A DNA stretch of 64,000 bases from Streptomyces pyxinicus (GTDB lineage Bacteria > Actinomycetota > Actinomycetes > Streptomycetales > Streptomycetaceae). Positions 7,795 to 14,771 of this stretch are shown piece by piece; within the stretch, counting starts at the first letter, position 1; each line of letters begins with the position of its first letter. The notes under the pieces were generated by a model. It searched no databases, was not told where the DNA came from, and saw nothing but the letters and a program-made list of their open reading frames with translations. Location: the NCBI RefSeq assembly GCF_024753135.1, contig NZ_JANUGP010000019.1:1-64000 (forward strand), in the 5' to 3' direction. The translations under genes were made by a program, and so were the position numbers.

Positions 7795-9161
7795 CAGAAG
7801 CCGCCGCCGAAGTCGCCGCCCCCTCCCCCGCCGAAGTCCCCGCCGCCTCCGTCGCCGAAGCCGCCGCCGAAGTCGCCGGGGTCGAAGTCGGTGCCGGAGA
7901 CGTCGCCGCCCTGGTAGGTGCCGCCGAAGTCGCCGCCGTAGCCGCCGCCGTCGAAGCCGCCGTAGCCCGCTCCGTAAGCGGGGCTGGACAGCGCGCTGCC
8001 GAGCAGGGTGCCGACGAGGAGGCCGGGGAGCATGCCGCCGCCGAAGTAGCCGCCCGCCCAGGGGCCGTAGGCGGGGCCCGCGTCCCAGTAGGGGCGGCGG
8101 CCGTAGTCGGTGTCGACCTCGCGGATCGCGGGGTCGCGGCCGTCGGCCAGCCGGGTGGCGTCGGCCGCGCAGACCGGGACCTGGCGCGGGGCGCCGCCGG
8201 GCGGGGTCCAGGTGGCGTCGGTGGTGGAGGGCCCGTGCCGGGGGTCGAAGAAGCAGGGCGGACGGCGCTCGGGAAGCGGGCGTCCCTCGCGGCGGGCGGC
8301 GAGCCGGGCGAGGGAGAAGCGGCCGTCTTCGAGGGTCTCGGTGACGGAGCGGACGTCGTCCGGGCGCTGCGCGGCGGCCATTCGCTGTTTCGCGGTGTCG
8401 TAGGCGTCGAGGGCGTGTTCGTAGTCGGCGCGCATGGCGTCGTCGGCGCCGGGTTCGGCGGGCTGGAAGTCGAGGCGGTCGAGTTCCTCGCCGAAGGCGG
8501 TGATGTCCTCGTCCACGACGACGCGGAGCCGGTCGAGGGCGGCGCGTTCCTCGGCCTCGCGGCGACGGCGGTTGCGGCGCACCAGGGCGTAGGCGCCCGC
8601 GCCGCCGGCCACGACGACGGCACCGGCGGTGATCAGGGCGGTGCTGGAGGCGCCGCCGTCCGAGCCGGTTCCGCCCCAGCTCTTGGGGGCGTGGCCGCCC
8701 ATGTTGGCGAGGGCGCGGTCGGTGAAGTCGTTGAGCTGGGTCTTCGTGTCCTCGCCCTGGACACCGGAGACGAGGTTCTGCCGGGCCGTGGCCGACAGTA
8801 CGGAGCTGTCGGCACGGGCGTCGAAGCGGTCGCCCAGGCGGATGCCGTAGAGACCGGTGACACCGGTGGCGCCGCGCAGGCCGGAGAAGAGGTTCGCCGT
8901 GGGATACCCGGCGGGCAGCACGGCAATGAACACCGGCTTGTCGGCGTCCTTGATCTTCCGCGCGAGGGCGTCGGCATCCGCCTTGGAGAGCTGGGCGGAG
9001 GCGGCCGGATCGACGTAGACGGGGCTCGCGCGCAGGGCCCGGGCGATCGTGGACACGCTGGTCTCGGCACTCGCACCCGGCGCGTACGTGGTCACCACCA
9101 GCAACGCGAGCACGGCCAACAGCAGCGCGGGGACGCTTCGGGTCCGCAGGACGGCCTTCAT
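7794..9161 (-). CDS. Exported membrane protein with a glycine-rich C-terminal tail
   Basis: A 455-residue protein of unknown function. It has a signal peptide (hydrophobic LLLAVLALLVVTTYA, cleavage near GASA), then an extracellular domain of about 130 residues weakly resembling TPM-type repair/phosphatase domains (YVDPAASAQLSKADADALA, VFIAVLPAGY). One membrane segment follows (TALITAGAVVVAGGAGAYAL), then a basic stop-transfer (RRNRRRR) and a charged helical region to about residue 290. The tail beyond about 360 is almost only Gly, Asp, Phe and Tyr, ending in repeated GGDFGGG units. Actinobacterial TPM-like proteins often have such tails. The ATG has only AAGG close upstream, so the start is slightly uncertain. 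Confidence 0.75.
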   Translation of the reverse strand: MKAVLRTRSVPALLLAVLALLVVTTYAPGASAETSVSTIARALRASPVYVDPAASAQLSKADADALARKIKDADKPVFIAVLPAGYPTANLFSGLRGATGVTGLYGIRLGDRFDARADSSVLSATARQNLVSGVQGEDTKTQLNDFTDRALANMGGHAPKSWGGTGSDGGASSTALITAGAVVVAGGAGAYALVRRNRRRREAEERAALDRLRVVVDEDITAFGEELDRLDFQPAEPGADDAMRADYEHALDAYDTAKQRMAAAQRPDDVRSVTETLEDGRFSLARLAARREGRPLPERRPPCFFDPRHGPSTTDATWTPPGGAPRQVPVCAADATRLADGRDPAIREVDTDYGRRPYWDAGPAYGPWAGGYFGGGMLPGLLVGTLLGSALSSPAYGAGYGGFDGGGYGGDFGGTYQGGDVSGTDFDPGDFGGGFGDGGGGDFGGGGGGDFGGGF

Positions 9162-9217
9162 CCTTCGAAGCTACCCGAAGCGTCCCGTATGCGGTCAGGT
9201 GAACGACCGGCATCCGC

Positions 9218-10129
9218 GTGATTGCCCGGATTCGCCACTGCGGATCTCACGAACAGTTTGATTGTGCAGGTCAGAGCGCGTGCGTGAGCAGGCTCACATT
9301 TACATTGACCGCGTACCGTCATCCCCCGTTTACTTCCCCATGGAAGACAGCGAACAAGAGGTACGCCGAGCAGGGGCAGCGCTACGGAGGCACAGCGCAC
9401 ACCAACAGCAGCGGCAAGACTTCAAGTGGCGGCGGTACCTGGGGCGCCTTCACGGGCTGGCTGTCGGGCGCCAAGGACACGTTCGTCAACTACGGGAGCG
9501 CGATCGTCTCCCAGCCTGACATATGGAAAGGCGGCGCCGAAACCGTCGCCAGCATGCTACTGACTGGCCTCGGTGAAGACGTCACCTACCTCGGCGTCGG
9601 CATGTGTCTCTCCGGTTTCGGATGTCTCGTCGGAGCCCCAGTCGCCGCAGGTGGCGTCTCCATGATCGGCGCAGGCGCGACCGGTGTGGCAGACGGCATC
9701 GGGCGGATCAGCGACGGCTTGGGGAAGGCACTGAATGAGGCGCGCTTGGAGTCAAGTGGGAGCCACAGTGTCAGACCTCACACTGTAGGCGGCCCCAGGG
9801 TTCGACCAGGAAAAGACATCGCGGTCGACGACGAAGGTTTCGTAAATCCTCCGACAGCCGAAGAATTGAAATCCCTGGACGTTCAGGGCCTCTCGACTTT
9901 CGATACGGAACAGAATGCGGGACGAGTCGGTCTCAAGGGGCAGCTTAGAGCCCCCAAGGGGCCACTGCCCGACGGATTGGGTATCATTTCGGACGGACGG
10001 CAAGTGGGCGGCCCGAGAGCGGTTGGGCATCATACGATCTACCCCACGGAGCGCATGACGTTCGACAGCTATCAGGATCTGATCAAAGGGATGCAATGGG
10101 AAAACGTAGGGGTCAAAATTGGAAAGTAG
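9218..10129 (+). pseudogene. 5'-truncated polymorphic toxin: pretoxin region and C-terminal toxin domain
   Basis: The frame is open for 303 codons, but convincing coding sequence begins only near 9350 (KRYAEQGQRYGGTAH). The codons before it have no ribosome-binding site and no protein-like composition. What remains is a Ser/Gly linker, a hydrophobic Gly/Ala pretoxin segment (VAAGGVSMIGAGATGVADGI) and a polar C-terminal domain ending in RAVGHHTIYPTERMTFDSY and a final GVKIGK. This matches the 3' end of a secreted polymorphic toxin whose delivery part has been lost. I do not recognise the toxin family; the HH pair may be catalytic. Its stop overlaps the next gene by 11 bases, the usual toxin/immunity arrangement. 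GC content and codon use are less extreme than in the neighbours. Confidence 0.55.
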
Positions 10130-10625
10130 CGATCTAGCCTCGAATGCCGATGAATGGACATCTCTGGTTGCTTTGGAGAGGGAGGCCGCCAAGCTCCGAG
10201 CCGAAATTAATCGATCGCCCGTCCGCAGGGAAATACTGGCGCAAGGCCTCGCCTCTCGCTCGGCGTGGGAGCGGTCAACAGCCCTCATTTTCCTACGCCT
10301 GTTTCCTGACGACGTTCCGCAACTACTAGAATCCGTCGCCGCCCTGTGTCTGTCGGCAGCGTGGGTGGAACCTGCGCGAGAGGTCATAAGGGCTGCATCT
10401 ACGGACATCGACGCTTACCGCCTTAGCGCAGTCCTCCTAGGTGAGTTGACCGAAGGCGATCCTCAGGACTATCTGATGACAGCGGACATGCTGGTAGAGA
10501 TCGCATGCTGGCCGGCTCTGGGTGCAGTAATCCAGCAGGCCAGTCAAAGCACTGACACGCAAGTCCGCGAGATTGGAGAAGATTACCTGCGCAGGTACCA
10601 ACGGTTTATTCCAAGAAATCCCTAG
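10119..10625 (+). CDS. Putative immunity protein to the truncated toxin
   Basis: A 168-residue, mostly helical acidic protein with no recognised family. Helices such as SLVALEREAAKLRAEINR and the HEAT-like pattern RREILAQGLASRSAWERSTALIFLR suggest an alpha-solenoid, typical of several immunity families. The chosen start is TTG at 10119, overlapping the end of the toxin frame, with TAGGGG seven bases upstream. The position directly behind a toxin C-terminus is the main evidence for an immunity role. Its C-terminal YQRFIPRNP resembles YERLIPKN at 10807, pointing to an old duplication of immunity sequence in this island. Confidence 0.5.
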   Translation: MESSDLASNADEWTSLVALEREAAKLRAEINRSPVRREILAQGLASRSAWERSTALIFLRLFPDDVPQLLESVAALCLSAAWVEPAREVIRAASTDIDAYRLSAVLLGELTEGDPQDYLMTADMLVEIACWPALGAVIQQASQSTDTQVREIGEDYLRRYQRFIPRNP

Positions 10626-10653
10626 CACACTCGATGTACTCCCACCCTTCATC

Positions 10654-10682
10654 ACGGCCCGTCGGATCCCCCGGCGGGCCGT
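10654..10682. terminator. Hairpin after the immunity gene
   Basis: ACGGCCCG (10654-10661) pairs perfectly with CGGGCCGT (10675-10682), and an inner CGG/CCG can extend the stem. It lies about 30 bases after the immunity gene stop. Confidence 0.55.
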
Positions 10683-10797
10683 TGCACCCGCTTACAAGGG
10701 CTCACCTGATGGGGTTACGGGGGCCTGCCGGCCGGGATTGCCTTCTGGTCGTATGCCCCCGCTAGTCTCCACCGCCTTTCCCTAGCAGCCGGTCAGC

Positions 10798-11058
10798 ATG
10801 AGGTGGTACGAGCGACTTATTCCAAAAAATCTTTGCGCCCTAGCAGCGCCCTATTTGAATGGCAATCTCGGCCAGTGGAATTGATGGCTCAGGTGCTTGA
10901 TGCCGCTAATTCCGCTGTGGGTAGCATCCTTCGACCATCACATCGGCTGGCAGGTTGGGCCGTTGGCTTACCGCCTCGCGCTTGATTTGCAGGAATCAGC
11001 GGCTCAGGAACAACTCGCTGCCGTGCTCGGCGATTGGCCGAAGGAAGAGGTTCTGTAA
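10798..11058 (+). pseudogene. Small gene with premature TGA, directly upstream of the Imm1 remnant
   Basis: From the ATG at 10798 the frame reads MRWYERLIPKNL ... GNLGQWN, hits a TGA at 10882-10884, and then stays open for 57 codons in the same frame (MPLIPLWVASFDHHIGWQVG, then YRLALDLQESAAQEQLAAVL) to TAA at 11056-11058. The part after the stop has strong protein character, so a protein of about 86 residues has been cut by one nonsense codon. The TAA is one base before the Imm1 start, suggesting the pair was coupled. Function is unknown; the opening YERLIPKN resembles the C-terminus of the immunity protein upstream. Confidence 0.5.
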
Positions 11059-11059
11059 G

Positions 11060-11494
11060 GTGACGCGCAGCGTAGTGCAGGCGTACTACAGACGCGAGCA
11101 CGGTGATCGTCCGATGGTGCTCGAAAGTTCAGGCGACGTCGATGCGCTGATCGATACGCTTCTTACGAATCGGGCATCGGAGAGCATGGCTTCCTTGTAC
11201 AGCCTGGAGCGGCCGCTCATGCCTGCGGGTGCCCCTGACCACGAGTTGCTGGTGGGGGTCAACGGAGACCTACGTTCGGCATGCTGGCTTTCATGGACGA
11301 TGGCAACTTCTTTTCGCTTGACTCTTCCACGGAGGGCCGAGGCGAGGTTCACTACTCCATCATGGAAACGCGACAGAGTTTCCTAACCGGCCAGAAATTC
11401 CCATCACGCAGTAAGGCAAGCGGTTAACGAATTCTTGACTTCCGGTGGCCTGCGTCCGATCTGCATCGAATGGCAAGAGCCGGAATTCTGGTGA
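11060..11494 (+). pseudogene. Imm1-family immunity gene broken by three single-base frameshifts
   Basis: From the GTG at 11060, which follows GGAAGAGG, the N-terminal half is typical Imm1: VQAYYRREHGDRPMVLES, DVDALIDTLL, RPLMPAGAPDHELLVGVNGD. Near 11275 the similarity moves to the next frame (GMLAFMDDGNFFSLDSSTEG, then GEVHYSIMETR). Near 11375 it moves again (EFPNRPEIPIT). Near 11410 it returns to the original frame (VRQAVNEFLTSGGLRPICIE, ending in PEFW) and stops at TGA 11492-11494. Each change fits the loss of one base, and the total, 145 codons, is the normal family length. Without repair the product stops at 11386. Sequencing error is possible, but three in 140 bases argues for decay. Confidence 0.8.
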
Positions 11495-11514
11495 CCCAGC
11501 CTCGCCTGGCAATA

Positions 11515-11557
11515 CTCCAGGTGGCGGTCTGTCCACGGGACGGGCCGCCACCTGGAG
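11515..11557. terminator. Strong bidirectional hairpin
   Basis: CTCCAGGTGGCGG (11515-11527) pairs perfectly with CCGCCACCTGGAG (11545-11557), a 13-bp stem. The 17-base loop can pair further through GTCC/GGAC. It separates the Imm1 remnant from the 3' end of the convergent GH3 gene and should terminate both. Confidence 0.75.
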
Positions 11558-11589
11558 CAAGCTATCGCTGCAGCGTCGCAGGAGCGACC

Positions 11590-14500
11590 TCAAGCCGCCC
11601 GATAAGCCTCCGCCAGTTTTTCCACCGCCTTCCCATAGCGGCCGGTGAGGAGGAGATGGTCGGCGTCCGCGAAGGGCTTCGAGACCGCTGCCGTGATGTG
11701 GTCGCCGATTTTCTGCTGGACGAGGAGGCGGGCCTTGGTCACCAGGGCGCGGCCCGTGCGGTCGGCGCCGGTGTGTTCGGCTGCCTGGGCGGCGAGGGTG
11801 AGGGCGTGGAGGGTGGTGGTGCCGCCCGGGAGGGGGCGGGTGAGGGTGGTCAGGCCCCAGCCGTAGGGGTACTGGGGGTCGTAGGAGGCGTCGCCTACGT
11901 TGATCGGGAGCTGGGATTCGGAGCGGGGCCAGGTGACCGGGAGCTGGCCGGTGAAGGGGCGCTTGCCGTAGAGGACGTCGGCGACGCCCTCGCCCTCGGT
12001 GCCGGGGAGCCAGGAGGCCACCAGGGCGTCGATGCCGGACAGCTGGTCGGCGATGAGTTGCGGGCGGCCCGAGACGATCAGGACCGCGCATTTCATGGCC
12101 GCGCAGACCTTGTCCACCGTGGCCTTGTCGGTGGCGGAGAGGGAGAGGGAGTGGCCGTTGCCCACGTCGCCGACGCCCTCCGCGTACGGGGTCTCGCCCA
12201 CGACGACCACGCCGACGTCGTAGCCGGTAGTGGGGGCCGAGGCGTCCTTGGAGTAGGTGACGTCTCCGCCGGCCTCGCGCATGCCCTGGAGGATCGTCGT
12301 GCCCTGCGGGCCGGGGCCGGAGGAGCCCTGCCAGGTCAGGGTCCAGCCGCCGGTCTGGTTGCCGAGGTCGTCGGCGTTGGAGCCGGCCACGTAGACCTTC
12401 TGGGTCTTGTTCAGGGGGAGTACGCCGCCCGAGTTCTTCAGCAGTACCTGGGACTCGGCCGCCGCCTGCCGGGCCACGGCGCGGTGGGCGGCCGAGCCGA
12501 TCGAGGAGGCACCGCTGGTGTCGGCGTACGGGTGCTCAAAGAGGCCCAGCTCGAATTTCTTGGTGAGGATGCGGGAGACCGCGTCGTCGATCCGCTTCCC
12601 GGTGACCCGGCCGGACTTCACCTCGTCGGCGAGCGTGCCGCTGAACTCCTTGTAGGTGTAGGGGACCATCATCATGTCGACGCCCGCGTCGACGGAGGTG
12701 CGGACCTGGGTGGCGTAGTCGCCGGGTAGCTGGTCGATGGCGTTCCAGTCGCTGATGACGAAGCCGTCGAAGCCCAGGTCGTCCTTGAGCACGCCGTTGA
12801 TCATGTCGCCGCGCGCGTGCATCTTGACCGCGCCCTTGCCGTCGCCCGTGATGTCGAGGGAGGAGTACGACGGCATGACCGTGCCGACGCCCCGCTCGAC
12901 GGCCGTGCGGTACGGCTCCAGGTGGGTCCTCTCCAGTTCCTCGCGGGTGAGCGTGGTGACGCCCTGGTCGATGGTGTAGGTGCCGGTGGTGGAGGAGCCG
13001 TAGGCGGTGCCGCCGTCGCCCAGGAAGTGCTTGGCGGTGGCGAGCACCTTGTCGTCGTCGGCCAGGTCCTTGCCGTTCGCGCGGCCCTGGAGGCCCTGGA
13101 TGACGGTCTCCATGGAGTCCACCAGGGCGGGGTCCTCGCCGTAGGACTCGTAGGAGCGGCCCCAGCGTTCGTCGCGGGTCACGCACACGCAGGGCGCGAA
13201 GTCCCACGGGATGCCGGTGGCGCGGACCTCGGCGGCGGTCACCGCGCCGGTGCGCTCGGCGAGGGCCGGGTCGCGGGTGGCGCCGATGCCGATGTTGTGC
13301 GGCATGACCGTGGCGCCGGCCAGGTTGTTGTGGCCGTGGACCGCGTCGACGCCGTAGATCAGCGGGATCTGGAAGCGGGTCGCCTGGGCGCGGAGCTGGA
13401 AGCCGTCGATCATCTCGGCCCAGGCTTCCGGGGTGTTGGGCGTGGGGGTGGAGCCGCCGCCGGAGAGGAGGGAGCCGAGGGCGTAGGTGGCGATGTCGCC
13501 GCCGGTGCCTACGGCGCCGCGCTCGGCCTGGGTCATCTGGCCGGTCTTCTCCGCGAGCGACATCCGGCCGAGCAGGTCCGCGACCCGCTTCTTGATGGGC
13601 AGACGGGTGTCCAGGTACGGCAGTCCGTGGGCGTCGATGACGACCTGCGGGGTCTCGGCGGGGGCCTTGGCGCCGGTGACGGTGAGCTTGACGGGGATGG
13701 TCTCGGCGGCCTCGGCCGTGCGGTCCTTGCGGGTGGCCACCTCGATGGTCCGGGTGGTGCCGGAGGCGGTGCCGGCCGGGAAGGTGAGGGTGCCGGAGAC
13801 GGGGGTGTAGTCGGTGCCGGGGTCGGCGGTGCCGCCGCCGGTCTCGTAGTGGACGGTGACCGGCTCGCCGACGGGGGCGGAGCCGGTGGTGGCGAGGGTG
13901 ACCTTCAGCGACGCGGTGCCGCCCTCGGTGACCGGGTGGACGGCCGCGTCGGTGCTGACGGTGGCGCGCAGGGACTGGTCGGCGCGGCCGTACAGCTCCA
14001 CGTCGTCCATGGCGAAGTCGCCCTTCGCGCCGGCCGGGAGGGTGACGGCGTAGCCCCACATGCCGGTGAGGCCGAGGACGTGGTCGATGCCGCCGACGGG
14101 CTGGTAGTCGGTGCGGTAGACGAAGTCCGTGAAGGGGATCTCGATCCGCTTCCAGCCGGTGAAGTCGTCGGTGAAGGACGTCGTCCACAGCTCGGAGGCC
14201 TCGCCGTTCGCGCCGCCGTCCTTGATCTCGAAGGCGACCTTCCTGCCGTTGTTCCGGCCGTCCCACCAGAAGCGGATGCCCTGGTGCGCGGACCAGTCGT
14301 GGGCGGGCTGGTCGGCGGCGAAGTCGTGGGTGAAGCCGCCGTAGCCGCTGATGTCGTAGCTGCCGGCGAGGACCTTGGCGCCCTCGGGGGCGTCCGGGCG
14401 GGCAGCGAGGCTCAGGGCGGGCGGGTCGTCGGCGTCGCCTCCCCAGGTGAAGATGCCCTCGGCGGGCTGGGAGGCGAACGGCACCTCGCCCTCGAAACGG

Positions 14501-14601
14501 TCGACCGGCACAGTCGGGGGGTCGTCCGCGGCACGCGCGGTCGCCCAGGGCAGCAGACCGGCGAGCAGGACGGCGGAGGCGAGCAGGGCGGTTCTTCGCA
14601 T
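11590..14601 (-). CDS. Secreted GH3 beta-glucosidase-type hydrolase with N-terminal sugar-binding and Calx-beta regions
   Basis: A 1003-residue exported glycoside hydrolase. The signal peptide ends at ATARA-ADD. Residues about 30-210 form a galactose-binding-like domain of the endoglucanase type (FWWDGRNNGRKVAFEIKDGG, GDFAMDDVELYG). Residues about 215-320 resemble a Calx-beta domain. From about 330 the GH3 alpha/beta barrel and sandwich follow. The nucleophile is Asp618 in FVISDWNAID, and KHFLGDGGT and GVDAVHGHNN are further GH3 marks. Such enzymes release glucose or oligosaccharides from beta-glucans. It is divergent from a GH30 gene with a palindrome between them, so the pair is probably co-induced. 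GGGAAGG precedes the ATG. Confidence 0.9.
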   Translation of the reverse strand: MRRTALLASAVLLAGLLPWATARAADDPPTVPVDRFEGEVPFASQPAEGIFTWGGDADDPPALSLAARPDAPEGAKVLAGSYDISGYGGFTHDFAADQPAHDWSAHQGIRFWWDGRNNGRKVAFEIKDGGANGEASELWTTSFTDDFTGWKRIEIPFTDFVYRTDYQPVGGIDHVLGLTGMWGYAVTLPAGAKGDFAMDDVELYGRADQSLRATVSTDAAVHPVTEGGTASLKVTLATTGSAPVGEPVTVHYETGGGTADPGTDYTPVSGTLTFPAGTASGTTRTIEVATRKDRTAEAAETIPVKLTVTGAKAPAETPQVVIDAHGLPYLDTRLPIKKRVADLLGRMSLAEKTGQMTQAERGAVGTGGDIATYALGSLLSGGGSTPTPNTPEAWAEMIDGFQLRAQATRFQIPLIYGVDAVHGHNNLAGATVMPHNIGIGATRDPALAERTGAVTAAEVRATGIPWDFAPCVCVTRDERWGRSYESYGEDPALVDSMETVIQGLQGRANGKDLADDDKVLATAKHFLGDGGTAYGSSTTGTYTIDQGVTTLTREELERTHLEPYRTAVERGVGTVMPSYSSLDITGDGKGAVKMHARGDMINGVLKDDLGFDGFVISDWNAIDQLPGDYATQVRTSVDAGVDMMMVPYTYKEFSGTLADEVKSGRVTGKRIDDAVSRILTKKFELGLFEHPYADTSGASSIGSAAHRAVARQAAAESQVLLKNSGGVLPLNKTQKVYVAGSNADDLGNQTGGWTLTWQGSSGPGPQGTTILQGMREAGGDVTYSKDASAPTTGYDVGVVVVGETPYAEGVGDVGNGHSLSLSATDKATVDKVCAAMKCAVLIVSGRPQLIADQLSGIDALVASWLPGTEGEGVADVLYGKRPFTGQLPVTWPRSESQLPINVGDASYDPQYPYGWGLTTLTRPLPGGTTTLHALTLAAQAAEHTGADRTGRALVTKARLLVQQKIGDHITAAVSKPFADADHLLLTGRYGKAVEKLAEAYRAA

Positions 14602-14636
14602 GGACCTTCCCTCGGCACTCGTGGTTCACTCAGGAC

Positions 14637-14657
14637 TTAGCTCATGTCATGAGTTAA
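14637..14657. promoter_or_regulatory. 21-base palindrome in the GH3/GH30 divergent promoter
   Basis: The core CTCATGTCATGAG (14641-14653) is a perfect palindrome around a central T, flanked by TTAG and TTAA, which extend the symmetry to 21 bases with one mismatched pair. It lies 36 bases upstream of the GH3 start and 115 bases upstream of the GH30 start. A second, weaker pair, CGGCGTG (14683-14689) and CACGCCG (14699-14705), follows. It is a probable operator for a dimeric sugar-responsive repressor. Confidence 0.6.
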
Positions 14658-14771
14658 CTGGGGGCTCACCAGGCCGTCAAGACGGCGTGTCAGTGCGTCA
14701 CGCCGACGGTAGTGAGCGCGAACTTCCCCCCACACAAGGCACGTTGGCTCTCCCCAGAAGGGCGACGCACC

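Noticed and set aside
7800..7960. Short near-identical repeats resembling a CRISPR or VNTR array
   Set aside because: They are in-frame GGDFGG-type codons of the Gly-rich tail, of irregular spacing and without unique spacers.
9218..9349. True 5' end of the toxin gene at GTG 9218
   Set aside because: No ribosome-binding site, and the residues before about 9350 look like random translation; a truncated remnant fits better.
12817..14640. A 607-codon open frame opposite the GH3 gene
   Set aside because: High GC third positions keep the antisense frame open; it is Gly/Val/Ala/Arg-rich without domains, while the minus strand encodes a complete GH3 enzyme.
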